Source of the DNA: Alphaproteobacteria bacterium
GTDB taxonomy: Bacteria > Pseudomonadota > Alphaproteobacteria > RS24
NCBI GenBank assembly: GCA_009920875.1
Contig: RFZE01000041.1
Location: forward strand, 1 to 10,625
DNA length: 10,625 bases
Direction of reading: 5' to 3'
Shown here: positions 1 through 6,444 of the stretch, piece by piece
Position numbering within the stretch: position 1 is the first letter of the stretch
Layout: the number at the start of each line of letters is the position of its first letter
Notes under the pieces: model-generated
Databases searched by the model: none
Seen by the model: only the letters and a program-made list of their open reading frames with translations
Told to the model about the DNA's origin: nothing
Made by a program: the position numbers and the translations under genes

Positions 1-1
1 T

Positions 2-391
2 ATCAATATTTCATCGATTGCGGGCCTGCGCGGCGCGGCTGGCCTTGCCGGTTATTGCGCGACTAAGGGCGGGGTGCGGTTGTTTTCAAAATCCGTTGCC
101 TCGGAATGCGCGGCGGCCGAATTGCCGATACGCTGCAATAGTGTGCATCCCGGCATTATCGATACCGATATTTGGGGCCGCGAGATTGCCGGTATTGCCG
201 CCAATAATCCCGAGATGATGGCCGAAGGCGGCAATCGCATTGATATTAATTTGGTGGCGGCGGGTGTGCCGGGCGGCAAGCCGGGTCATCCTGATGATAT
301 TGCCAATGGTGTGGTCTATTTGGCCTCTGATGCGTCTTCTTATGTCAATGGTTCAGAGCTGGTCATTGATTACGCCCTGACGGCGCGATAG
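2..391 (+). CDS. Short-chain dehydrogenase/reductase, 5'-truncated by window edge
   Basis: This is the C-terminal 129 residues of a classical SDR, an NAD(P)(H)-dependent oxidoreductase; the Rossmann glycine motif lies outside the window. The visible part opens with NISS, and the fifth visible residue (Ser) lies 13 residues before the Tyr of YCATK (visible residues 18-22). That is the usual catalytic Ser-Tyr-x-x-x-Lys arrangement. The tail has the standard PDDIANGVVYLASD segment and GSELVID near the end. In many relatives this is followed by GGY, but here the ending is IDYALTAR. The wording around the active site recalls cyclopentanol or hydroxysteroid dehydrogenase-like SDRs, but substrate cannot be read from this fragment. 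A 36-base gap separates it from the same-strand aminopeptidase gene, so co-transcription is possible. Family assignment is firm; substrate is unknown. Confidence 0.92.
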   Translation: MNISSIAGLRGAAGLAGYCATKGGVRLFSKSVASECAAAELPIRCNSVHPGIIDTDIWGREIAGIAANNPEMMAEGGNRIDINLVAAGVPGGKPGHPDDIANGVVYLASDASSYVNGSELVIDYALTAR

Positions 392-427
392 TCTGGTAAT
401 AGTTTTTTCTCACTTACGGGATGTGTT

Positions 428-1858
428 ATGTCTGTTGATGGTATTTTTCCGGCCATGCCGGATGATATTTACCTAAAAGATAAGGGCAAGCCGGCTTGCC
501 TTATTCGCGCACTAACAGCGGCCGCTCTGGCCGATTGGCGCGATACGCTGGCCGGCCCGCATTTGGCATGGATTGAAACAGCGCATTTCACCGCTGCAGC
601 AGGTGACATATTACTGCTGCCCGACAGCGCGGGCGGTTTGGAAGCGGTTTTATTGGGGCTGGGGGCAAGGCCCGATCCGATGGCTTTGGCCGCTTTGCCG
701 AAAAAACTGCCAAGCGGTGCTTATCGCCTTGATGCGAAAGCACCTGCGGCGGTGCGCGAAATGGCCCCTTTGGCTTGGGCTTTGGGGACCTATGAATTTA
801 AGTTTTATAAAAAAGCCGCGCCCAAAAGTGCCAAACCGAAAACCGACTGGCCGAAACTGGTGCTCGATAAAAATACCGATATGGCCCGCATTGACCGTCT
901 CAATCGCGCGGTTTATTCGGCCCGTCATCTCATCAATACACCGGCAGCCGATATGGGCCCTGACGCATTGCAGAAAGTGATGGAAACGCTCGCCAAACGC
1001 CACAAGGCCAAATTGCAGGTGATTGGCGGCGATGATTTATTGGCCGAAAATTATCCGATGATTCACGCGGTCGGGCGTGCCGCACATGAAGCGCCGCGTT
1101 TTCTTGACCTTATTTGGGGTGATGCGACAGCGCCGAAACTGACGCTTATCGGCAAGGGCGTGTGTTTCGATACGGGCGGTCTCAATTTAAAGCCCGGCAA
1201 TTATATGGATTTGATGAAGAAAGATATGGGCGGCGCGGCTTTGGCCATTGCGCTGGCCGATGCGGTGATGGATGCCGGCTTGCCGGTACGTTTGCGGTTG
1301 ATGATAGGCGCAGTGGAAAATGCCATTGGCCCGAATGCGTTTCGTCCCGGCGATGTGTTGACCAGCCGCAAGGGGTTGAGCGTCGAGATTGGTAATACCG
1401 ATGCCGAGGGGCGTTTGGTGCTGGCCGATATGTTGAGCGAAGCCGATGATGAAAGCCCCGATATGGTAGTGGATTTCGCCACTTTGACCGGCGCGGCGCG
1501 TGTTGCCATGGGGCCTGAAGTGACGCCGTTTTACACCCATAGTGACACGCTGGCCGCTGGGCTGGCAGAAGCCGCACAAGCCACGCATGACCCGCTTTGG
1601 CGCATGCCGCTTTGGCCCGGCTATGATGGCTGGCTCGACAGTTCCATTGCCGATGTCAGTCATATTTCATCTTCACCCATGGGCGGCTCCATCACCGCCG
1701 CCTTGTTTCTGGCGCGCTTTGTCGATAATTGCCCCGATTGGGTGCATTTCGATACTTATGCATGGAATTTGAAAGCGCGCGCCGGTCGTCCGGTCGGCGG
1801 CGAGGCGCAAGCCATTCGCGCGGTTTATCATTATTTGGAAGCGCGCTTTGCCGGTTAA
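428..1858 (+). CDS. M17 leucyl aminopeptidase family protein
   Basis: A 476-residue cytosolic two-metal aminopeptidase of family M17, which removes N-terminal residues from peptides or splits dipeptides. All active-site residues are present with exactly the spacing of E. coli PepA: metal ligands K243, D248, D266, D325 and E327, and catalytic K255 and R329. The signature NTDAEGRL is at residues 323-330. The C-terminal half (from about 150) is the catalytic domain. The N-terminal half is a divergent M17 N domain ending in a Lys-rich stretch (126-143). No signal peptide is seen. The C-terminal HFDTYAWN and the short N domain suggest the second M17 paralogue found in many alphaproteobacteria rather than PepA itself, so no symbol is given. 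The ATG at 428 has only a weak upstream GGGA. The NlpC/P60 gene overlaps its last 11 bases, which points to translational coupling and a shared peptide-degrading role. Confidence 0.95.
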   Translation: MSVDGIFPAMPDDIYLKDKGKPACLIRALTAAALADWRDTLAGPHLAWIETAHFTAAAGDILLLPDSAGGLEAVLLGLGARPDPMALAALPKKLPSGAYRLDAKAPAAVREMAPLAWALGTYEFKFYKKAAPKSAKPKTDWPKLVLDKNTDMARIDRLNRAVYSARHLINTPAADMGPDALQKVMETLAKRHKAKLQVIGGDDLLAENYPMIHAVGRAAHEAPRFLDLIWGDATAPKLTLIGKGVCFDTGGLNLKPGNYMDLMKKDMGGAALAIALADAVMDAGLPVRLRLMIGAVENAIGPNAFRPGDVLTSRKGLSVEIGNTDAEGRLVLADMLSEADDESPDMVVDFATLTGAARVAMGPEVTPFYTHSDTLAAGLAEAAQATHDPLWRMPLWPGYDGWLDSSIADVSHISSSPMGGSITAALFLARFVDNCPDWVHFDTYAWNLKARAGRPVGGEAQAIRAVYHYLEARFAG

Positions 1859-2687
1859 GCCAAAGCCCGATCCGCGCCTTAATCCATGGCGCGATGATTT
1901 AGCGGCAGCGCATTTGCGCGGTGAAGTGGAAGCCCCGAAATTTGTCGACGGCACGCTCAAACAAGTGACCGCGCCGGTTGCCGCTTTGCGGCGCAGCCCG
2001 GCTGATGGCGCCATGCAAGACAGCCAGCTGCTCTATGGCGAGCTGTTCTGCATTTATGAAGAAAAAAACGGCTGGGCCTGGGGGCAGGCGGCGCGCGATG
2101 ATTATGTCGGCTATGTGCCGGTTGATGCTTTTGGTGTGCCGCATGAGGTCAGCCACAAGCTGACCGCGCTCAGAAGTTTTGTCTATCGCGCAGCGGATAT
2201 TAAAAGTCGCCCGCTCATGGCGCTGTCATATGGTGCGCCATTGCCGCTGGTGCGAGAGGAAAAAGATTTTGCCGAATTGGCGACGGGCGGGTTTATCTAT
2301 GCGCCGCATATTGCGCCGCTTGATGTTTATGAGGCCGATGCGGTGGCGGTGGCGCGGCGCTTTATCGGCGCGCCTTATTTATGGGGCGGGCGCGAAGCCA
2401 CCGGCCTTGATTGCTCGGCTTTGGTGCAACTGGCTTTGATGGCATGCGGCCGGGCCTGTCCGCGCGACAGCGATATGCAAGAGGCGGTTTTGGGTCAAGC
2501 GGTCAGCGCGCCCGCATATGGCGATATTGTTTTTTGGAAAGGCCATGTCGGCTTTATATCCGGTGACAATCTTTTGCTGCACGCCAATGCCCATCATATG
2601 GCGGTGGCACAAGAGCCGTTTGATGCCGCTTGCGCGCGCATTGAAGCCGCGGGCGGCGGCGATGTCACGGCCATTAAAAGGCTGTAA
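1848..2687 (+). CDS. NlpC/P60 (C40) peptidase with N-terminal SH3-like region, probably cytoplasmic
   Basis: A 279-residue cysteine peptidase. The C-terminal NlpC/P60 domain (about 163-279) shows the catalytic Cys in GLDCSALVQ (C189), His in KGHVGF (H233) and a third polar residue, H245, in LLHAN. The N-terminal half contains SH3b-like segments, for example around 35-95 (LLYGEL, GWAWGQ, DYVGYVP). Well-studied members such as Bacillus YkfC cleave the gamma-D-Glu-diamino acid bond of murein peptides. That specificity is inferred here. No signal peptide or membrane segment is visible, so a cytoplasmic role in peptide recycling fits better than wall remodelling. The start is TTG: no ATG or GTG precedes the conserved-looking DPRLNPWRDDLAAAHLRG region (residues 8-25), and GGAA sits 7 bases upstream of the TTG. 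The gene overlaps the M17 gene by 11 bases, and its stop lies 6 bases from the convergent yejF stop. Confidence 0.92.
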   Translation: MPVKPKPDPRLNPWRDDLAAAHLRGEVEAPKFVDGTLKQVTAPVAALRRSPADGAMQDSQLLYGELFCIYEEKNGWAWGQAARDDYVGYVPVDAFGVPHEVSHKLTALRSFVYRAADIKSRPLMALSYGAPLPLVREEKDFAELATGGFIYAPHIAPLDVYEADAVAVARRFIGAPYLWGGREATGLDCSALVQLALMACGRACPRDSDMQEAVLGQAVSAPAYGDIVFWKGHVGFISGDNLLLHANAHHMAVAQEPFDAACARIEAAGGGDVTAIKRL

Positions 2688-2699
2688 GCTTCACTAGCC
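2680..2699 (-). terminator. Candidate intrinsic terminator of the yej operon spanning both convergent stop codons
   Basis: Read on the minus strand, GGCT-A-GT-GAAGCTT-AC-AGCC forms a six-pair stem (four plus two, with a one-base bulge) and a seven-base loop. TTTTAA follows directly. The hairpin contains the yejF TAG and the complement of the opposing TAA stop. The stem is short, so strength is uncertain. No T-run follows on the plus strand, so this would serve only the minus-strand operon. Confidence 0.4.
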
Positions 2700-4286
2700 G
2701 TCCAAAGCGGCGGCCAGCAGGCTTTTTGTATAGGCCTCCCGCGGGTGCGTAAAAATATCTTCGCTCGCGCCTTCTTCAATGCATTGACCGTCTTTCATCA
2801 CCATGACGCGATGTGCAAGCGCGCGCACCACTTTCAAATCATGGCTGATGAATAAATAAGTCAGGTCGTTTTCGCCCTGCAAGCGGCGCAACAATTCGAT
2901 GATTTGCGCTTGCACCGAGCGGTCCAGCGCGCTGGTCGGCTCATCCAAAACGATAAATTGCGGCTCTAAAATCAGCGCGCGGGCAATCGCAATGCGCTGC
3001 CTTTGACCGCCTGAAAACTCATGCGGATAGCGCGTTGCCATGGACGGGTCTAATTCCACCTCACCCATCATCGCATCGCGCCGCTCTGCCATATCGGCCG
3101 CGCTCAAATGCGGCTCGTGCAGTCTCAAACCTTCAAGAATAATATCACCGACACTCATGCGCGGGCTCAGTGCGCCAAATGGGTCTTGAAAGACAATCTG
3201 CATGTTTTTGCGGAGTTTGCGCCGCTTCTTCCGCGACACACCGATAATCTCTTGCGCGTTAAACTTTGCCTGGCCGGTCGCGGCTTGCAGCCCCAAAAGC
3301 GCGCGCCCCAAAGTGGTTTTGCCAGAGCCGCTTTCGCCGACAATGCCCAAAGTTTCGCCTTTGTGAATGGTAAAGCCCATGTCGGTGACTGCTTTCACAT
3401 GGTCCCTTGTGCGCCGCAAAAGTCCAGTTTTCACGGGGAACCAAACGCGCAAATCTTCTGCCTCGACCAATATGTCTTGTGCGGTCAGTGGCGACGCATG
3501 GCCATGCGGTTCGGCATTGATGAGTTGTTGGGTATAAGCGTGTTGAGGCGCATTAAAAATATCATCAACCGCCCCGTCTTCGACAATATCGCCATCTTGC
3601 ATGACATAAATCCGATCAGCCATTTTCTTGACCACGCCCAAATCATGGGTGATGAGCAGTATCGACATGCCGAACTCGCTTTGCAATTCTTGCAGCAGGT
3701 CGAGAATTTGCTTTTGAATGGTCACGTCAAGCGCCGTGGTCGGTTCATCGGCAATCAGCAAATCGGGCTGGTTGGCCAGCGCCATGGCAATCATCACGCG
3801 CTGTCTTTGCCCGCCCGACAATTCATGCGGCAAGGCTTTCAAACGCTTTTCCGCATTGGGAATGCCGACACGCGTCAACAGACGCAAGGTCTCGGCGCGC
3901 GCGGTGGCGTGGTCCAGCCCTTGATGCATTTCAATGATTTCCGAAACTTGTTTTTCAATCGAATGCAGCGGATTGAGCGATGACATGGGCTCTTGAAAAA
4001 TCATCGAAATGCGATTGCCGCGCACTGAGCGCAGCATATGGTCCGGCTGGGTCATCAGATCGACATCGTTAAAATAAATTTTACCGCTCTCGTGAAAGGC
4101 TGTCGGATAGGGCAGCAATTTCAAAATCGACAAAGCGCTGACCGATTTTCCCGAGCCGCTTTCACCGACCAGGCCGACCGTCTCGCCACGGCCGATATGA
4201 AACGACACTTTATTGACGGCAGTGGATTTTTGCCCGTCTGAAACAAAGCCCACTGAAAGCGCTTCAATGTTCAATAGTTTGCTCAT
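2694..4286 (-). CDS. yejF: Oligopeptide-type ABC importer, fused double ATP-binding subunit (YejF)
   Basis: A 530-residue protein with two full ABC ATPase domains in tandem; it supplies ATP hydrolysis to the YejB/YejE channel at the inner face of the membrane. Domain 1 (about 4-260) has Walker A GESGSGKS (K47), LSGGQRQR from 156 and Walker B LLIADE (D180, E181). Domain 2 (about 272-530) has GESGSGKTT (K323), FSGGQRQR from 424 and FIVLDE (D448, E449). Both nucleotide sites therefore look competent, and Q-loops (FQEP, FQDP) and H-loops (THDL, SHDL) are present. Length and two-domain fusion match YejF rather than the separate OppD/OppF pair. I chose ATG at 4286: GAGG lies 5 bases before it, whereas the GTG three bases upstream would leave only 2 bases. 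The start is 7 bases after the yejE stop, so this is the last gene of the operon. Confidence 0.96.
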   Translation of the reverse strand: MSKLLNIEALSVGFVSDGQKSTAVNKVSFHIGRGETVGLVGESGSGKSVSALSILKLLPYPTAFHESGKIYFNDVDLMTQPDHMLRSVRGNRISMIFQEPMSSLNPLHSIEKQVSEIIEMHQGLDHATARAETLRLLTRVGIPNAEKRLKALPHELSGGQRQRVMIAMALANQPDLLIADEPTTALDVTIQKQILDLLQELQSEFGMSILLITHDLGVVKKMADRIYVMQDGDIVEDGAVDDIFNAPQHAYTQQLINAEPHGHASPLTAQDILVEAEDLRVWFPVKTGLLRRTRDHVKAVTDMGFTIHKGETLGIVGESGSGKTTLGRALLGLQAATGQAKFNAQEIIGVSRKKRRKLRKNMQIVFQDPFGALSPRMSVGDIILEGLRLHEPHLSAADMAERRDAMMGEVELDPSMATRYPHEFSGGQRQRIAIARALILEPQFIVLDEPTSALDRSVQAQIIELLRRLQGENDLTYLFISHDLKVVRALAHRVMVMKDGQCIEEGASEDIFTHPREAYTKSLLAAALDG

Positions 4287-4291
4287 CACCG

Positions 4292-4295
4292 CCTC
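4292..4295 (-). promoter_or_regulatory. Ribosome binding site deciding the yejF start
   Basis: GAGG on the minus strand, overlapping the yejE TGA stop. The spacing is 5 bases to the ATG at 4286 but only 2 bases to the GTG at 4289. This favours the ATG and suggests coupled translation from yejE. Confidence 0.6.
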
Positions 4296-5337
4296 ACATC
4301 AGCGTCTTCCGCGGGTCAAAGGCATCGCGCACCGCCTCGCCGATGAAAATCAGCAGGCTCAACATAATGGCAATGGTGAAAAACCCCGATAGGCCGAGCC
4401 AGGGCGCTTGCAAATTGGCTTTGCCTTGTGCCAGCAATTCTCCCAAAGAGGGTGACCCGGGTGGCAGACCAAAGCCCAGAAAATCGAGCGAGGTGAGGGT
4501 GGTAATCGACGCGTTCAAAATAAACGGCATGAAAGTGAGCGTTGCCACCATGGCATTGGGCAGTAAATGGCGGCGCATAATGGTAATATTGGAAACCCCC
4601 AAAGCGCGCGCCGCTTCGACATATTCAAAATTACGCGCGCGTAAAAATTCGGCACGCACCACGCCGACCAATGCGACCCATGAAAACAGCAATAATATGC
4701 CGAGCAAAATCCAAAAGCCCGGTTCGATAACGGCGGCAATGATGATCAGCAAATAAAGCGACGGCACAGAGGTCCATATTTCGATAAAGCGTTGCATGGA
4801 CAAATCGGTCCAGCCGCCGAAATAGCCCTGCACGGCACCCGCCGCAATGCCGATAAGCGAGGAGGCAATGGTCAAAGCCAGACCGAATAAAACCGAAATG
4901 CGAAAGCCGTAAATCAACCGCGCCAGCACATCGCGGCCTTGATCATCCGTGCCGAGCCAATTTTCAGCGCTGGGCGGGGCCGGAGCCGGGCGGTCAAGAT
5001 TGAGATTTATCGTGTCATAGCTATAGCGCAGCAGTGGCCAAATAATATAACCGTCCTTCTCGCCGTTCTCGCCTTCAATCAAGGCAATAACAAACGGGTC
5101 GCGATAATCGGCCTCGGTGGCGAAGTCGCCGCCAAATTCGGTTTCCGCATAGGCGGTGAAAACCGGCATGTAAAACGCCCCTTCATGGCGAATGAGCAGC
5201 GGTTTGTCATTGGCCAAAAACTCGGCAAATAGGGTGACGAAAAACAAAATGCCGAACAGCCAAAGCGACACAAGTCCGCGCCCATTGGCCTTGAAATTGC
5301 GCCAGCGTCGTTGATTGAGTGGCGAGAGGCCAGCCAT
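4294..5337 (-). CDS. yejE: Oligopeptide-type ABC importer permease (YejE)
   Basis: A 347-residue inner-membrane permease of the DppC/OppC type, the partner of YejB. A first membrane segment (about 21-41) is followed by a long periplasmic stretch (about 42-125), typical of YejE and longer than in DppC. The family motif WLGTDDQGRDVLARLIYG follows at 127-144. The remaining membrane segments lie at about 147-172, 190-225 (two), 262-283 and 315-335. The cytoplasmic EAA loop that docks on the ATPase is clear: EAARALG from 241, with HLLPNA closing it at 257-262. The protein ends with the usual DPRKTL. Its ATG shares one base with the yejB stop (TGATG), so translation is probably coupled. It lies between yejB and yejF in the standard yejABEF order. 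Confidence 0.96.
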   Translation of the reverse strand: MAGLSPLNQRRWRNFKANGRGLVSLWLFGILFFVTLFAEFLANDKPLLIRHEGAFYMPVFTAYAETEFGGDFATEADYRDPFVIALIEGENGEKDGYIIWPLLRYSYDTINLNLDRPAPAPPSAENWLGTDDQGRDVLARLIYGFRISVLFGLALTIASSLIGIAAGAVQGYFGGWTDLSMQRFIEIWTSVPSLYLLIIIAAVIEPGFWILLGILLLFSWVALVGVVRAEFLRARNFEYVEAARALGVSNITIMRRHLLPNAMVATLTFMPFILNASITTLTSLDFLGFGLPPGSPSLGELLAQGKANLQAPWLGLSGFFTIAIMLSLLIFIGEAVRDAFDPRKTLM

Positions 5338-6443
5338 CAGCCTTGCCCTCGCGCTTCAAAATCAATTCGCGGGTCGACCCACATATAAGTCAGGTCGGAC
5401 ACCAAAGTGACGAGTAAGCCGATAAGCCCGAAAATATAAAGCGAGGCAAAGACCACCGGATAATCGCGATTAATGATGCTTTCATAGGAAAGCAGGCCCA
5501 GCCCGTCGAGCGAGAATATGGTTTCAATCAATAAAGAGCCGGTGAAAAACGCGCCGATAAAAGCGCCCGGAAATCCGGCAATGACAATCAGCATGGCATT
5601 GCGAAACACATGGCCGTATAGAACGCGCGTTTCATCCAGCCCTTTGGCGCGCGCCGTGACGACATATTGTTTTCTTATTTCATCAAGGAACGCGTTTTTG
5701 GTCAAAAGCGAGGTGGTGGCAAAACCGGCGATCGTCATGGCAATGACCGGCAATGTGATGTGCCAGAGATAATCGCCGATTTGCGCCAGCGCTGACAATT
5801 CGTCGAAATTATCCGAGGTCAGACCGCGTAAGGGAAACCAATCGAGATAAGAGCCGCCGGCAAACAGTACAATCAACATGACGGCGAATAAAAAGCCCGG
5901 AATGGCATAGCCGACAATAATCACCGCCGAGGTCCAGACATCGAAACGCGTGCCGTCGCGCCGCGCTTTGGCAATGCCCAATGGAATGGAAATCAGATAA
6001 GTCAGCAGCGTCGTCCAAAGCCCCAAAGTGATGGAGACCGGCAGTTTTTCCATGATTAAATCGATAACGGGAATATCGCGATAATAGCTTTCGCCGAAAT
6101 CAAAGCGCGCATAATCGCCGACCATTTTGAAAAACCGTTCATGCACCGGTTTATCGAAACCAAATTGGGCTTCCAATTCGGCGATAAATTCAGGGTCAAG
6201 CCCCTGCGCGCCGCGATATTTGGAATTGACCGCCGCTTGCGCCGCCGTATTGGTGCCCAAAGTGCTGCCGTCTTGCGCGCCGGTAAAGCGCGAGGTCGCG
6301 CCGACATCATGGCCCTGCAATTGCGCAATCACGCGCTCCACAGGCCCGCCCGGGGCAAATTGCACAATGGCAAAGCTAATGGCCATAATGCCGAAAATGG
6401 TCGGCACCATAAGCAAAAGGCGGCGAAGAATATAGGCGGCCAT
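5337..6443 (-). CDS. yejB: Oligopeptide-type ABC importer permease (YejB)
   Basis: A 368-residue inner-membrane permease of the DppB/OppB type. It begins MAAYILRRLLLMVPT, the standard N-terminus of this family, and membrane segment 1 runs to about residue 28. A periplasmic stretch (about 30-130) carries LEAQFGFDKP and FDFGESYYRD. Further membrane segments lie at about 135-157, 171-197, 228-250, 284-308 and 328-350. The ATPase-contact loop reads TARAKGLDETRVLYGHVFRNA (263-283), with Thr in place of the first Glu of the EAA box, which is common in B-type permeases. The reading frame is open back to 6542, but the extra 33 residues overlap yejA and do not resemble a permease N-terminus. The ATG at 6443 lies one base after the yejA stop, with an AAGGA-type site a little over 10 bases upstream. 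Confidence 0.95.
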   Translation of the reverse strand: MAAYILRRLLLMVPTIFGIMAISFAIVQFAPGGPVERVIAQLQGHDVGATSRFTGAQDGSTLGTNTAAQAAVNSKYRGAQGLDPEFIAELEAQFGFDKPVHERFFKMVGDYARFDFGESYYRDIPVIDLIMEKLPVSITLGLWTTLLTYLISIPLGIAKARRDGTRFDVWTSAVIIVGYAIPGFLFAVMLIVLFAGGSYLDWFPLRGLTSDNFDELSALAQIGDYLWHITLPVIAMTIAGFATTSLLTKNAFLDEIRKQYVVTARAKGLDETRVLYGHVFRNAMLIVIAGFPGAFIGAFFTGSLLIETIFSLDGLGLLSYESIINRDYPVVFASLYIFGLIGLLVTLVSDLTYMWVDPRIDFEARGQG

Positions 6444-6444
6444 A

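Noticed and set aside
369..414. Possible terminator after the SDR gene (ATTAC/GTAAT pairing and CGCC/GGCG, then TTTTTT)
   Set aside because: The outer stem is only five A/T-rich pairs around a very large loop, and the GC stem of four pairs is too far from the T-run. The 36-base gap otherwise holds nothing I can name.
2704..2727. Possible plus-strand terminator for the peptidase pair (AAAGC...GCTTT then T-run inside the yejF 3' end)
   Set aside because: Only five outer pairs with a 12-base loop and no good inner stem, so it is too weak to list as a feature.
3108..3983. 291-codon open frame on the plus strand opposite yejF
   Set aside because: It lies wholly antisense to a clear double ABC ATPase, shows no recognisable domain and has composition expected of a shadow frame.
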